Of a stretch of 64,000 bases of DNA, positions 1 through 7,790 are shown piece after piece. The stretch is from Betaproteobacteria bacterium. Lineage in GTDB: Bacteria > Pseudomonadota > Gammaproteobacteria > Burkholderiales > Burkholderiaceae_C. The position numbers and the translations under genes are program-made. The stretch is from contig VGHB01000007.1 in NCBI GenBank assembly GCA_016868355.1, positions 1-64,000 of the forward strand, written 5' to 3'. The notes under the pieces are model-generated. The model made no database searches. It worked only from the letters and a program-made list of their open reading frames with translations, and was not told the origin of the DNA. Each line of letters opens with the position of its first letter. Within the stretch, counting starts at the first letter, position 1.

Positions 1-309
1 CGCTGCGAAAAGGTCGCCTTGGTCATGCAAAACGCGGGGCTGGAGCACGCCTTACAACTTGAGGGCGGCATCCTGCAGTACTTTGAAGACACCAGGGGTG
101 CGCCCCATCGGTATGGCCGCTGGGTGGTCTTTGACGAGCGCGATTCCTCAGACGCTGAGCTTCGCTCCCGAGCGGGACCGGCCGGTGTGGCTTGGAGTTT
201 GGGGTCTGGGGTCTGGGGTTTGCCCAAGCGCAGGCTGCTTAAGCCGCGGTGCCACGCCGCTGGCGCAGCGCCTCGTACAAGCACACCGCCGAGGCTACCG
301 ACACATTGA
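1..309 (+). CDS. C-terminal part of a TrhO-like rhodanese-family protein (5' truncated by window edge)
   Basis: Frame 1 is open from the first base. It begins RCEKVALVMQNAGLEHALQL, then LEGGILQYFED and VVFDERDSSDAEL. This matches the end of the tRNA uridine hydroxylase/rhodanese family (TrhO, formerly YceA), where a CTGGIRCEK loop is followed by LEGGI and FDER. The catalytic cysteine would lie just outside the window. The protein should end shortly after the FDER segment, but the frame stays open another 50 or so codons through G- and T-rich repeats (tggggtctggggtctgggg) and overlaps the rlmB 3' end by 71 bases on the opposite strand. A frameshift or lost stop is possible, so the true end is uncertain. 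Confidence 0.6.
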   Translation, partial: RCEKVALVMQNAGLEHALQLEGGILQYFEDTRGAPHRYGRWVVFDERDSSDAELRSRAGPAGVAWSLGSGVWGLPKRRLLKPRCHAAGAAPRTSTPPRLPTH

Positions 310-991
310 GGCTTTCCACCGCACCGGCCATGGGAATGTGTACCAGCTCATCGCACGTCCTGCGGGTCAGCTGTCGCATGCCAGGCCCTTCGGCGCCCAA
401 TACCAGGGCCACCGGCCCACGCAGGTCGAGGTCGTAGAGCGAGCGTGGCGCATCGTCGCTGGTGCCGATGACGCGAATCTGCCGTTCCTTCAATTCGCCT
501 AGCGTGCGCGCCAAGTTGACCACCATGAAATAAGGGACCGTCTCAGCCGCGCCGCTGGCCACCTTGGCCACAGTGGCGTTCAAACCCACAGCGTGGTCGC
601 GCGGGGCGATCACCGCCTGTGCGCCGGCACCATCGGCCACGCGCAGACAGGCCCCCAGATTGTGCGGATCGGTCACGCCATCGAGCACCAACAGCAAGGG
701 GGTGACGCCGCGCGCGTGAACCTCGTCGAGATGGTCGTCGATGGAATGCTGCGCCTTCAGCGGCTGGACCCGGGCCACAACACCTTGGTGCGGGGCGCGG
801 CCAGCCAACTGCGCCAGGCCTGCGGCGTCACTGTCCAGCAGCTTCACCCCCGCTTCACGGGCACGCTGCAGCAGGCCGCGCATGCGGCCATCACGGCGCT
901 GGGCATCGTGGTGCAGTTCCAGCACTGAATCAGGTGCCGTCTTGAGCCGCACCGTCACCGCGTGGAAGCCGAAGAGGATTTTGTTGTTCAT
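239..991 (-). CDS. rlmB: 23S rRNA (guanosine(2251)-2'-O)-methyltransferase RlmB
   Basis: A 250-residue SpoU/TrmH-family enzyme. It 2'-O-methylates a guanosine in the 23S rRNA P loop using S-adenosylmethionine. The N-terminal ~70 residues look like the RNA-binding substrate domain (ILFGFHAV start). The three knotted-fold motifs are all present: LDGVTDPHNLGACLRVADGA (~105-125), VLGAEGPGM (~197-205) and IPMAGAVESLNVSVASAV (~218-235). Length is normal for the family. The ATG at 991 directly gives the conserved NNKILFGFHAV N-terminus. It converges on the TrhO-like frame and is followed upstream by the same-strand DUF1624 gene 28 bases away. Confidence 0.95.
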   Translation of the reverse strand: MNNKILFGFHAVTVRLKTAPDSVLELHHDAQRRDGRMRGLLQRAREAGVKLLDSDAAGLAQLAGRAPHQGVVARVQPLKAQHSIDDHLDEVHARGVTPLLLVLDGVTDPHNLGACLRVADGAGAQAVIAPRDHAVGLNATVAKVASGAAETVPYFMVVNLARTLGELKERQIRVIGTSDDAPRSLYDLDLRGPVALVLGAEGPGMRQLTRRTCDELVHIPMAGAVESLNVSVASAVCLYEALRQRRGTAA

Positions 992-1019
992 CGACCGATT
1001 GTCGCCGTGGCTTGTCGCT

Positions 1020-1730
1020 TTATCGGCTTAGGAGCAGCAGCAAACCCCAAAACAGGGGCTGGTGCAGCATGTACAGGCTTAACGGCCACTGACCCAAGAC
1101 AGCCAGAGCTCTTGTGAGGCGCAGCTGAGGCAGGTGCAAGTGCTGCAAGCCAGGGCCCAGGACCAGCCCCAGCCACACCAGTCCCATCCAGGGCAGAAGG
1201 GGTGCGTAGTCTTCAGTAACCGGTTTGTGGGTGACCAGACCCACACCGTTGAGCCAACGGTTGTCGAAAACCGGGTCCTGCCAGACCTGCGGGGCCAATA
1301 TAGCCAGCAATGCTAAGCCCATCAGCACGCGTGAGGGCCAGGCAGCCGTCAAGCGCGCCAGCAGCACCATCAACGCCAGGCCATGCAAGACGCCGAAGCT
1401 GACCCAGCTGAGGGGAAAAACAACGAAGGTGGCCAGCGAGACCATGCCCGCGCAGGCCACCACTTGGGCCCACCGGCGCCAAAAGCGAGGCCAGCCCTGC
1501 CCCTGGGCCTGCACCAGGGCCTGAGAGGCTCCGGCGCAGAACATGAACAGGCTGACGATGCACACCCGTTGCCAGGTCCAAAAGGGGTCCGACAAGAACG
1601 CCTGGCGTGGCTCGAGCCAGCCGAAGTGGTTCAGGTCAAAGCACAGGTGAAAGGCCAACATCCACACGATGGCCGCGCCGCGCAGAGCGTCCAGGCTCTG
1701 CACACGGGTATCGGGGTTGGCGCGGTCCAT
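1020..1730 (-). CDS. DUF1624 / heparan-alpha-glucosaminide N-acetyltransferase-like membrane protein
   Basis: A polytopic inner-membrane protein of 236 residues. The N-terminus carries the family signature LDALRGAAIVWMLAFHLCFD, typical of DUF1624 and membrane acyltransferases. About seven hydrophobic segments follow, ending with LYMLHQPLFWGLLLLLS. The frame can start at a TTG at 1760, but ATG at 1730 (MDRANPDTRVQSLDALRG) fits the family better. The biological substrate is unknown; acetylation of a cell-surface sugar is only a family-level guess. It diverges from the thioesterase gene with 62 bases between starts. Confidence 0.8.
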   Translation of the reverse strand: MDRANPDTRVQSLDALRGAAIVWMLAFHLCFDLNHFGWLEPRQAFLSDPFWTWQRVCIVSLFMFCAGASQALVQAQGQGWPRFWRRWAQVVACAGMVSLATFVVFPLSWVSFGVLHGLALMVLLARLTAAWPSRVLMGLALLAILAPQVWQDPVFDNRWLNGVGLVTHKPVTEDYAPLLPWMGLVWLGLVLGPGLQHLHLPQLRLTRALAVLGQWPLSLYMLHQPLFWGLLLLLSR

Positions 1731-1792
1731 GGCCGAATTGGACACCACGCCGCAGCACAATGTTCAACGCCGCAGCCCAAGCAGGGGCTACC

Positions 1793-2293
1793 ATGAGCTT
1801 TATGAGTACCCAGCCCAGCGCGCGCCGCAGTGCAGCCGAACAAATCAAGTTCGAGGCGGCCATTCGGCGCCTAACCGAAGAGCAAATCGCCTTCAACCAG
1901 GTCTTGGGCATGAGGCTGCATGAGCACAGCGGCCCCAATGGTACGGTGTGCCGATTTGAGATGCGCCCCAATTTGGTGGGCCACTACGTGCACGGGCGGC
2001 TGCATGGTGGCGTCACCTCAGCCGTGCTGGATGCCACCGCGGGCATTGCCTTGATGGTGGCCATCGGCGAGAAGTTTGCGCACGAATCCGCCGACCAGGT
2101 GATGCACCGCTTTGTCAAGATGGGCACCATCGACTTGCGCGTCGACTACCTGCGCCCCGGCCTGGGCCAGTACTTCAATGCCCAAGCCATCGTCACCCGC
2201 CTGGGCGGCCGCATCGGCTCCACCCAAATGCGCCTGGTCAACGACCAGGGCACCCTCATCGCCACCGGTGCCGGCGCTTACGTCATCGCTTGA
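1793..2293 (+). CDS. Hotdog-fold thioesterase family protein (PaaI/YigI-like)
   Basis: A 166-residue protein with a single hotdog domain. The PaaI-type helix motif HGRLHGGVTSAVLDATAGIA sits near residues 70-90, followed by the strand VDYLRPGLGQYFNAQAIVTR and a glycine-rich end, GTLIATGAGAYVIA. Such enzymes hydrolyse acyl-CoA thioesters in the cytoplasm; the substrate cannot be told. The ATG at 1793 has an AGGGG-like ribosome site 5-9 bases upstream. A second ATG at 1802 and an upstream ATG at 1760 are alternatives. It converges on murB, with a large palindrome between the two genes. Confidence 0.85.
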   Translation: MSFMSTQPSARRSAAEQIKFEAAIRRLTEEQIAFNQVLGMRLHEHSGPNGTVCRFEMRPNLVGHYVHGRLHGGVTSAVLDATAGIALMVAIGEKFAHESADQVMHRFVKMGTIDLRVDYLRPGLGQYFNAQAIVTRLGGRIGSTQMRLVNDQGTLIATGAGAYVIA

Positions 2294-2305
2294 GCCGATT
2301 CAGAT

Positions 2306-2375
2306 AAATGGGGTCGGAGTCACTCTTTTCTCGGTGTGAGCGCAGCGCACGAAAAAAGTGTCTGGGACCCCATTT
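2306..2375. repeat. REP-like 70-bp imperfect palindrome between convergent genes
   Basis: The outer arms AAATGGGGTC (2306-2315) and GACCCCATTT (2366-2375) are perfectly complementary. Pairing resumes further in at AG-CACT/AGTG-CT and TTTTC/GAAAA, leaving a loop rich in GCGCAGCGC. Fold symmetry is centred at 2340/2341. It lies 12 bases after the thioesterase stop and 5 bases before the murB stop, so its transcript could form a terminator or mRNA-protecting hairpin for either gene. The outer sequence resembles dispersed REP-type repeats seen near REP-associated tyrosine transposases, but that link is from memory. Confidence 0.6.
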
Positions 2376-2380
2376 TTCTG

Positions 2381-3466
2381 TCAGACCACAACAGGTTCGG
2401 GTTCTAGGCGGATGCCGAAGCGTTCGTAGACGCTGGCTTGGATGGCGCGGGCCAGGGTGAGGACTTCGGCGCCGGTGGCGCCGCCACGGTTGACGAGGAC
2501 GAGGGCCTGCTTTTCATAAACGCCAGCGCGGCCAACGCTGCGGCCCTTCCAGCCGCAGGCATCAATCAGCCAGCCCGCCGCCAGCTTCACCGTGCCGTCT
2601 TCCAGGGGGTAGTGCACGATGCCTGGGTCGCGCGCAATGATGTCGCGGCACTGCTCGGCACTGACCACGGGATTCTTGAAGAAACTGCCGGCGTTACCCA
2701 AGACAGCGGGGTCGGGTAATTTCGCGCGGCGTATGGCACACACCCAATCGAAGACCTGCTGCGCTGTGGGTTCGCGCACCCCGCTTTCTTCCTGGCGCTT
2801 CTGCAGTTCCAGATAGCCCAGCACCGGCTGCCAGGGCTTGGGCAGGCGCAAACGCACCCGAGTGATCACGCTCTTACCGGCCAAGCCGCCAAAGCCGCTG
2901 TGCTTGAAAACACTGTGGCGGTAGCCAAAGGCACAGGCGCGTGCGTCCAGCTCTACGGTGCGCCCGGTAATCAAGTCGACTGCCACCAGTGAATGAAAGC
3001 GGTCTTTCAACTCCACCCCGTAAGCCCCGATGTTCTGCACCGGTGCGGCACCCACCGTACCTGGAATCAAGGCCATGTTCTCAAGACCCGGCAGCCCGTG
3101 GTCCAGCGTCCAGCGCACCAGGGCATGCCAGTCCACACCTGCTCCAGCCTCCACCACCACCGAATGCGTGTCCTCGTGCAGTACCCGCAGGCCCGGGACC
3201 TCGACCTTGATGACGAGCATGGAAGGGTCGCGGGTGAACACCAGATTACTGCCGCCGCCCAGGATCATCTTGGGCGCCAGCCCCCAGCGCGAATGGTCTA
3301 CCACGCGCCGCACGGCGGCTTCACTGTCCACCCGCACCAAATAAGCCGCTATGGCCGGCAGGCCCAGGGTGTTGAGCTCGCGCAGGCTTACGCCCTCTTC
3401 CAAGGCCAAGGCCAGGCTTGGTTTCAAAGCGGAACCGGGCTCATTGGGCAGCTCAGGAGCAGGCAT
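2381..3466 (-). CDS. murB: UDP-N-acetylenolpyruvoylglucosamine reductase MurB
   Basis: A 361-residue FAD enzyme that reduces UDP-GlcNAc-enolpyruvate to UDP-MurNAc with NADPH, the second committed step of peptidoglycan synthesis. Visible motifs are MILGGGSNLVF (FAD binding), IPGTVGAAPVQNIGAYGVE, and in the C-terminal domain LGNAGSFFKNPVV, whose serine is the catalytic proton donor, and LAAGWLIDACGWKG. The insertion pattern (FGYRHSVFK) matches type I MurB. The frame stays open upstream through antisense of yajQ; ATG at 3466 (MPAPELPNEPG) is chosen because homology begins about 20 residues later at LNTLGLPA. Confidence 0.97.
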   Translation of the reverse strand: MPAPELPNEPGSALKPSLALALEEGVSLRELNTLGLPAIAAYLVRVDSEAAVRRVVDHSRWGLAPKMILGGGSNLVFTRDPSMLVIKVEVPGLRVLHEDTHSVVVEAGAGVDWHALVRWTLDHGLPGLENMALIPGTVGAAPVQNIGAYGVELKDRFHSLVAVDLITGRTVELDARACAFGYRHSVFKHSGFGGLAGKSVITRVRLRLPKPWQPVLGYLELQKRQEESGVREPTAQQVFDWVCAIRRAKLPDPAVLGNAGSFFKNPVVSAEQCRDIIARDPGIVHYPLEDGTVKLAAGWLIDACGWKGRSVGRAGVYEKQALVLVNRGGATGAEVLTLARAIQASVYERFGIRLEPEPVVV

Positions 3467-3514
3467 GGCAAAATTTTCACCTAGAAAACACGTGGCCGCA
3501 GGCCCTTTTAAACC

Positions 3515-4015
3515 ATGCCAAGCTTTGATGTGGTCGTTGAACCTAAGCTGGTCGAGGTGCGCAACGCCGTAGACCAAAGCAATAAGGAAATCGACACTCG
3601 CTTTGATTTCAAGGGCAGCAACGCACGCATCGAGCTTTCGGACAAAGACAGCAATAAGGAACTGACCCTGTTTGCCGACAGCGACTTTCAGCTGCAGCAA
3701 ATCAAAGATATTCTGCTGGTCAAGCTCACCAAGCGCAGCGTGGACATTCGCTTCCTGGACGACAGCGCCAAACCGGAAAAGGTCGCAGGCGACAAGCTCA
3801 AGCATCTGGTCAAGATCAAGACTGGCATTGAATCGGATTTGGGCAAAAAAATCCAAACCTTGATCAAGCAGAGCAAGGTCAAGGTGCAAGCCGCCATACA
3901 AGGCGATTCGGTCCGGATCAGCGGTGCCAAGCGCGACGACCTGCAGGTTGCCATGGCCCTGCTTAAGAAGGACATCAGCGACGCGCCGCTGACCTTCAAC
4001 AACTTCCGCGACTAA
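3515..4015 (+). CDS. YajQ-family nucleotide-binding protein
   Basis: A 166-residue protein with the full YajQ pattern: [20 protein letters not shown] at the start, [11 protein letters not shown] (~26-36), and the end [11 protein letters not shown]. The fold has two ferredoxin-like domains. One homologue, XC_3703 of Xanthomonas, binds cyclic di-GMP and acts as an effector; whether this one does is inference. It diverges from murB with 48 bases between the starts, and its stop lies one base before the ZIP transporter start, so the two are probably co-transcribed. Confidence 0.95.
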   Translation: MPSFDVVVEPKLVEVRNAVDQSNKEIDTRFDFKGSNARIELSDKDSNKELTLFADSDFQLQQIKDILLVKLTKRSVDIRFLDDSAKPEKVAGDKLKHLVKIKTGIESDLGKKIQTLIKQSKVKVQAAIQGDSVRISGAKRDDLQVAMALLKKDISDAPLTFNNFRD

Positions 4016-4016
4016 G

Positions 4017-4802
4017 TTGACGCTGCTCTACATCATCCTTGCCACTGGCCTGGGCGGCGTGCTTTCGGTCCTGGCCGCCGCCAGCCTGACCACGCGAGTG
4101 CTGGGGCGCATCGTGCACAACCTGGTCAGCCTGTCAGCCGGGGTGTTGTTGGGTACGGCCTTGCTCAATATGCTGCCCGAAGCCTTCGAGTCAGCACAAG
4201 CCCCAACGCGCGAGTTGTTCATCACGCTGTTGGGCAGCCTCCTGTTCTTCTTTTTGCTGGAAAAGGCCGAGCTGTACCGCCACAGCCACCACCACGAGGG
4301 CGACCATCCGCATCACGACCATCACCATGGCTTTGATGCGGAACAGGCCGGCGCCGGCGGATGGTCGGTCCTGCTGGGGGACAGCATCCACAACTTCATA
4401 GACGGCATGATCATTGCAGCGGCCTTTCTGACCGATGTGAAGCTGGGCATGGTGACCACCCTGGCCATCGTGGCGCATGAGATCCCGCAAGAGATTGGCG
4501 ACTTCATCGTGCTGCTCAATGCCGGCTTCTCGCGCGCCAAAGCCCTTCTGTTCAACGCCCTTTCTGGCATGGCTGCGGTGGCTGGTGGCCTGGTGGGTTA
4601 CTTCGTGGTCGGCGGCTTGCAGCAGGTCCTCCCCTACCTCTTGGTGGTGGCGGCCAGCAGCTTCATCTATGTGGCCGTGGCCGACCTGCTGCCCCAAATG
4701 CAGCGCCGCTTGGCCTTCCGCGAAACACTTCAGCAGGTGCTGTGGCTGGCTTCAGGCCTTGCCCTGGTGCTGCTGGCCGGTGAAGTGCTGCACGCCCACT
4801 GA
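4017..4802 (+). CDS. ZIP-family divalent metal transporter
   Basis: A 261-residue inner-membrane protein with eight predicted membrane spans. Helices IV and V carry the metal-site motifs HNFIDGMIIAAAF and AHEIPQEIGDF. A histidine-rich cytoplasmic loop (HSHHHEGDHPHHDHHH, about residues 89-104) lies between spans III and IV, as in zinc-transporting ZIP proteins. It probably moves Zn2+ or a related divalent ion into the cytoplasm. The start is taken as the TTG at 4017, one base after the yajQ stop; no good Shine-Dalgarno is seen, so translational coupling to yajQ is likely. Confidence 0.9.
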   Translation: MTLLYIILATGLGGVLSVLAAASLTTRVLGRIVHNLVSLSAGVLLGTALLNMLPEAFESAQAPTRELFITLLGSLLFFFLLEKAELYRHSHHHEGDHPHHDHHHGFDAEQAGAGGWSVLLGDSIHNFIDGMIIAAAFLTDVKLGMVTTLAIVAHEIPQEIGDFIVLLNAGFSRAKALLFNALSGMAAVAGGLVGYFVVGGLQQVLPYLLVVAASSFIYVAVADLLPQMQRRLAFRETLQQVLWLASGLALVLLAGEVLHAH

Positions 4803-4826
4803 ACCAAACCCAGCGCAGCAGGCGAA

Positions 4827-5261
4827 CTACTTCACCACCAGCACGGCTACGGCGCTGTGCAGCAAGACGCGCTGGGTTTCGCTGCCCAGCAAGAGCGCAG
4901 CCACTCCGCGCCGGCCATGCGAAGCCATGACGATTAGGTCACAGTTCTTCGACTTGGCATGATCCAGGATAGCCTGCCAGGGGTGCAGTGATTCGACCGT
5001 GTAGCCGCTACAAGCCACCTGCTGCTCATGCGCAGCATCCACCACTGCAGTCACACGCTGGCGGGCTAATTTTTCCTGGTCCTCATAAAACTCTTGGGGC
5101 GCAATCGGCTGCACCTCACTGATAGCGCTGTAGGGAAAGGGGTCCTTCACCGAAATTGCAAACAGCTGTGCGTTGAGTCGACGTGCCAAGTTGATTGCGG
5201 CTTCCACCGCCTTGTGGGTGATGTCAGATCCGTCGGTGGGAACCAGAATTCGGCTGTACAT
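4827..5261 (-). CDS. Universal stress protein, UspA family
   Basis: A single-domain 144-residue Usp. It starts MYSRILVPTDGSDITHKAVE and contains the ATP-binding pattern G-x2-G-x9-G-(S/T) as ASHGRRGVAALLLGSETQRV (~112-131), so it belongs to the ATP-binding subgroup. A strong ribosome site, GCAGGAGGG, lies just upstream of the ATG. It is a cytoplasmic stress-survival protein of unknown specific target. It converges on the ZIP gene and stands alone, 116 bases from the sulfurtransferase gene. Confidence 0.93.
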   Translation of the reverse strand: MYSRILVPTDGSDITHKAVEAAINLARRLNAQLFAISVKDPFPYSAISEVQPIAPQEFYEDQEKLARQRVTAVVDAAHEQQVACSGYTVESLHPWQAILDHAKSKNCDLIVMASHGRRGVAALLLGSETQRVLLHSAVAVLVVK

Positions 5262-5377
5262 ATGGGCCCTCCTGCAAAGTGAACCGGATATCCACTGGAG
5301 CCCCCAGTATCAAACCGTGAGGGATCGCTGCAGCTGGGCCAAGATCAAATCCGAGCCGTGCACAGGGGCGCCAAACC

Positions 5378-6235
5378 TCAGCCCAGGGCCACCGGCCGGC
5401 TCGGGTCGGCTGACCATTCGCTCCAAGACCCCGGGTACAGCACGCCCTCACCCAAGCCGGCATGGGCAAGGGCCAAGAGGTTGTGGCAGGCGGTCACGCC
5501 CGATCCGCACTGGTGCACCACCGGAAGGCCCGCCTGCAGCAGGGGCCGCCAGTCCGCCTGCAAAGCCTGCACGGACTTGAAGTGGCCATCGGGTTGCAGG
5601 TTGTGCTTGAAAAATCGGTTGACCGCGCCAGGAATGTGGCCTGCGCGGGTGTCCAGCGGTTCGGTTTCACCACGGTAGCGCTCGCCAGCACGGGCGTCGA
5701 CCAGGCTAACCCGTCCCAGGCGCTGCATCAAGTCGGCCGCGGTCACCGTGGCCATGCCAGCAGGCTGCTCAGGGTAGGAGGCCACCACGGCCGGGCTGGG
5801 CAGGTCCGTCCCCAGTGCGCCATTGGCGGCCACCCAGGCGGCCTTGCCGCCGTCCAGTACCGCCACCGGCCCATGGCCCATCCAGCGCAACATCCACCAA
5901 GCCCGCGCGGCGTAGCAGCCACCTTGATCGTCATAGGCCACCACCGGCGTGGTGGGGGTGATGCCCCACTGCCCCAAGCGCAGCGCCCACTGCGAGCGCG
6001 CGGGCAAGGGGTGGCGGCCACCATCCACCGGACCCCGCGCTGACTTCGGCCCGCTGAGGTCGCGGTCGAGGTGGGCATAGAAGGCCCCGGGTAGGTGGCC
6101 TGCTGCGTAAGCACGTTCGCCCGCTTGCACGTCAAACAGGTCGAAGCCGCAATCCAACACCACCATGGGCGATGAGGCGCCCGTTGACGGAGCTGGCAGC
6201 TCACGCAGGGCTTGAACAGTGATCAGCGGACCCAT
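5378..6235 (-). CDS. Thiosulfate/3-mercaptopyruvate sulfurtransferase (tandem rhodanese)
   Basis: A 285-residue protein of two rhodanese domains. The first, inactive one contains VVLDCGFDLFDVQAGERAY and AGHLPGAFYAHLDRDLSG. The second contains VDARAGERYRGETEPLD, AGHIPGA and the active loop HQCGSGVTACHN, with the persulfide-forming cysteine near residue 243. A CGSGVTA loop is typical of mercaptopyruvate sulfurtransferase (SseA) rather than classical rhodanese (CRKGVT). It lies 4 bases after the Rieske oxygenase gene, so the two form an operon. Confidence 0.93.
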   Translation of the reverse strand: MGPLITVQALRELPAPSTGASSPMVVLDCGFDLFDVQAGERAYAAGHLPGAFYAHLDRDLSGPKSARGPVDGGRHPLPARSQWALRLGQWGITPTTPVVAYDDQGGCYAARAWWMLRWMGHGPVAVLDGGKAAWVAANGALGTDLPSPAVVASYPEQPAGMATVTAADLMQRLGRVSLVDARAGERYRGETEPLDTRAGHIPGAVNRFFKHNLQPDGHFKSVQALQADWRPLLQAGLPVVHQCGSGVTACHNLLALAHAGLGEGVLYPGSWSEWSADPSRPVALG

Positions 6236-6239
6236 GGCA

Positions 6240-7361
6240 TCAACGCAGTTGTGGCGAGGCCTTCATCGCCTGCCGGTACCACTCGTGGAAGTGCTGCATG
6301 CCGTCTTCCATCGGGCTCTGGTAAGGCCCCACTTCATCATCGCCACGCTCCATCAGGGCGCGCCGACCAGCATCCATGCGCAGGGCAATCTCATCGTCTT
6401 CGATGCACGTCTCCATGTATGCGGCCTGCTCGGCTTCAACAAATTCGCGCTCAAACGCAGCAATCTCTTCGGGGTAGAAAAACTCGACCACGTTGAGCGT
6501 CTTCTGCGGACCCTTGGGAATGAGGTGGCTGACCACCAGCACATGCGGGTACCACTCCACCATCAGCGTTGGAAAGTAGGTCAGCCAGATAGCGCCATAC
6601 GCTGGCGGTGCGCCATTGCGATACTTCAGCACTGCATCGTGCCAACGCTGGTACACCGGCGAGCCCGGCTTTTCCAGGGCCTTGTGCACCCCTACCGTCT
6701 GCACGCTGTGGTGCCGGCCGAACTCCCATCGCAAGTCTTCGCAGGTCACGAAGGCGCCCAACCCCGGGTGGAAGGGTCCGACGTGGTAGTCCTCAAGGTA
6801 GACCTCAATGAAGGTCTTCCAGTTGTAGGAGCATTCGTGCGCCTGAACCTTGTCCAGCACGTAGCCGCTGAAGTTCAGCTCGTGCTGCGGCCCCAAGCGC
6901 GCCAGCTCTGTAGCCACCTGCCGACTGCTGGCTTCAAAAACCAACCCGTTCCAGGTTTGCACCGGGTAGTTGCGCAGGTTCAGGCAGGGGTCGTCGGCGA
7001 AATGCGGTGCGCCCAACAGTTGGCCGCTTAGGTCGTAGGTCCAGCGGTGCAGCGGGCACACCACCTGTTGGCGGGTGTGTCCACGCCCCTTGAGCATCAC
7101 CGCCTGGCGGTGGCGGCATACATTCGAAATAAGCTCAACGCCTTTGGGCGTGCGCACCAAGGCGCGGCCCTCGCCCTCGGCTGGAAGGGCGAAATAATCG
7201 CCCACCTCGGGTACGGCCAGCTCGTGTCCCAGGTAACAGGGCGAGCCATCGAAGATCAGCCGCTGTTCCTCCTGGAACAGCGCCTCGCTGAAATAAGACG
7301 AAACCGAGAGTTGAGAGCAACTGCGCTCCAGGGCTTCCAGCCCAATGCTCAGATCCGACAT
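6240..7361 (-). CDS. Rieske (2Fe-2S) aromatic-ring-hydroxylating oxygenase, alpha-subunit-like
   Basis: A 373-residue oxygenase component. The Rieske cluster ligands are C82 and H84 (VCRHRQ) and C102 and H105 (VCPLHRW), spaced CxH-x17-CxxH. The catalytic mononuclear-iron domain has NWKTFIEVYLEDYHVGPFHP, in which H193 and H198 are likely iron ligands. These enzymes hydroxylate or demethylate aromatic or related compounds and need a separate reductase; none is adjacent. The ATG at 7361 is preferred over the first in-frame start because GGAGG precedes it and homology begins soon after. It is the first gene of an operon with the sulfurtransferase. Confidence 0.9.
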   Translation of the reverse strand: MSDLSIGLEALERSCSQLSVSSYFSEALFQEEQRLIFDGSPCYLGHELAVPEVGDYFALPAEGEGRALVRTPKGVELISNVCRHRQAVMLKGRGHTRQQVVCPLHRWTYDLSGQLLGAPHFADDPCLNLRNYPVQTWNGLVFEASSRQVATELARLGPQHELNFSGYVLDKVQAHECSYNWKTFIEVYLEDYHVGPFHPGLGAFVTCEDLRWEFGRHHSVQTVGVHKALEKPGSPVYQRWHDAVLKYRNGAPPAYGAIWLTYFPTLMVEWYPHVLVVSHLIPKGPQKTLNVVEFFYPEEIAAFEREFVEAEQAAYMETCIEDDEIALRMDAGRRALMERGDDEVGPYQSPMEDGMQHFHEWYRQAMKASPQLR

Positions 7362-7455
7362 GATCCCCGGGGAACCTCCGAAATCACGATGCGTTGCAGG
7401 ATGCAAAAGGGGAAGCGATTCTACCCACGGGCACTCGCCCATAAGCGTATGATCA

Positions 7456-7505
7456 TGTCAACCGCAATCGTCAACTCAAATTGACACTTGCACGCTGCCT
7501 ACAAT
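7456..7505. promoter_or_regulatory. GTCAA repeats and a TACAAT box between the Rieske gene and xseB
   Basis: In the divergent gap the motif GTCAA occurs at 7457-7461 and 7470-7474 and in reverse (TTGAC) at 7481-7485. This makes the palindromes TGTCAA...TTGACA and GTCAA-N6-TTGAC. A TACAAT -10-like box follows at 7500-7505, 29 bases before xseB. The TTGACA is only 13 bases from it, too close for a standard sigma-70 promoter. The site may be an operator for either gene; no regulator is encoded nearby. Confidence 0.3.
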
Positions 7506-7533
7506 TCTGGGTTTTCGATCACCCTCATGCCCT

Positions 7534-7788
7534 ATGAAGTCTGAATTGCCTGGGGAATCTGCAGGAAAAGATACTGCGCCCCTGCCAACTCGCTACGAAG
7601 ACGCCTTAGCCGAGTTAGACGACCTGGTAGTGGCCATGGAGTCGGGCCGCCTGCCCCTGGACGAACTGCTGGTAGCCTACCGGCGTGGGGCAGCGCTGCT
7701 GAGCTTTTGCCGAGACCGGCTGCAGGCGGTGGAAGAACAGGTAAAAGTGCTGGAGGATGGCCAGCTCAAGCCCTGGAGGGGTTCCTGA
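7534..7788 (+). CDS. xseB: Exodeoxyribonuclease VII small subunit XseB
   Basis: An 84-residue protein with the XseB helical hairpin: [40 protein letters not shown] and a coiled C-terminal helix, [11 protein letters not shown]. It joins the XseA large subunit, encoded elsewhere, to degrade single-stranded DNA. The linkage xseB-ispA-dxs is conserved in proteobacteria. The ispA start lies 2 bases after its stop. Confidence 0.93.
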   Translation: MKSELPGESAGKDTAPLPTRYEDALAELDDLVVAMESGRLPLDELLVAYRRGAALLSFCRDRLQAVEEQVKVLEDGQLKPWRGS

Positions 7789-7790
7789 GC

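Noticed and set aside
3467-3901. N-terminal extension of murB across yajQ
   Set aside because: The extra 145 codons are antisense to a well-conserved gene; ATG 3466 gives normal MurB length.
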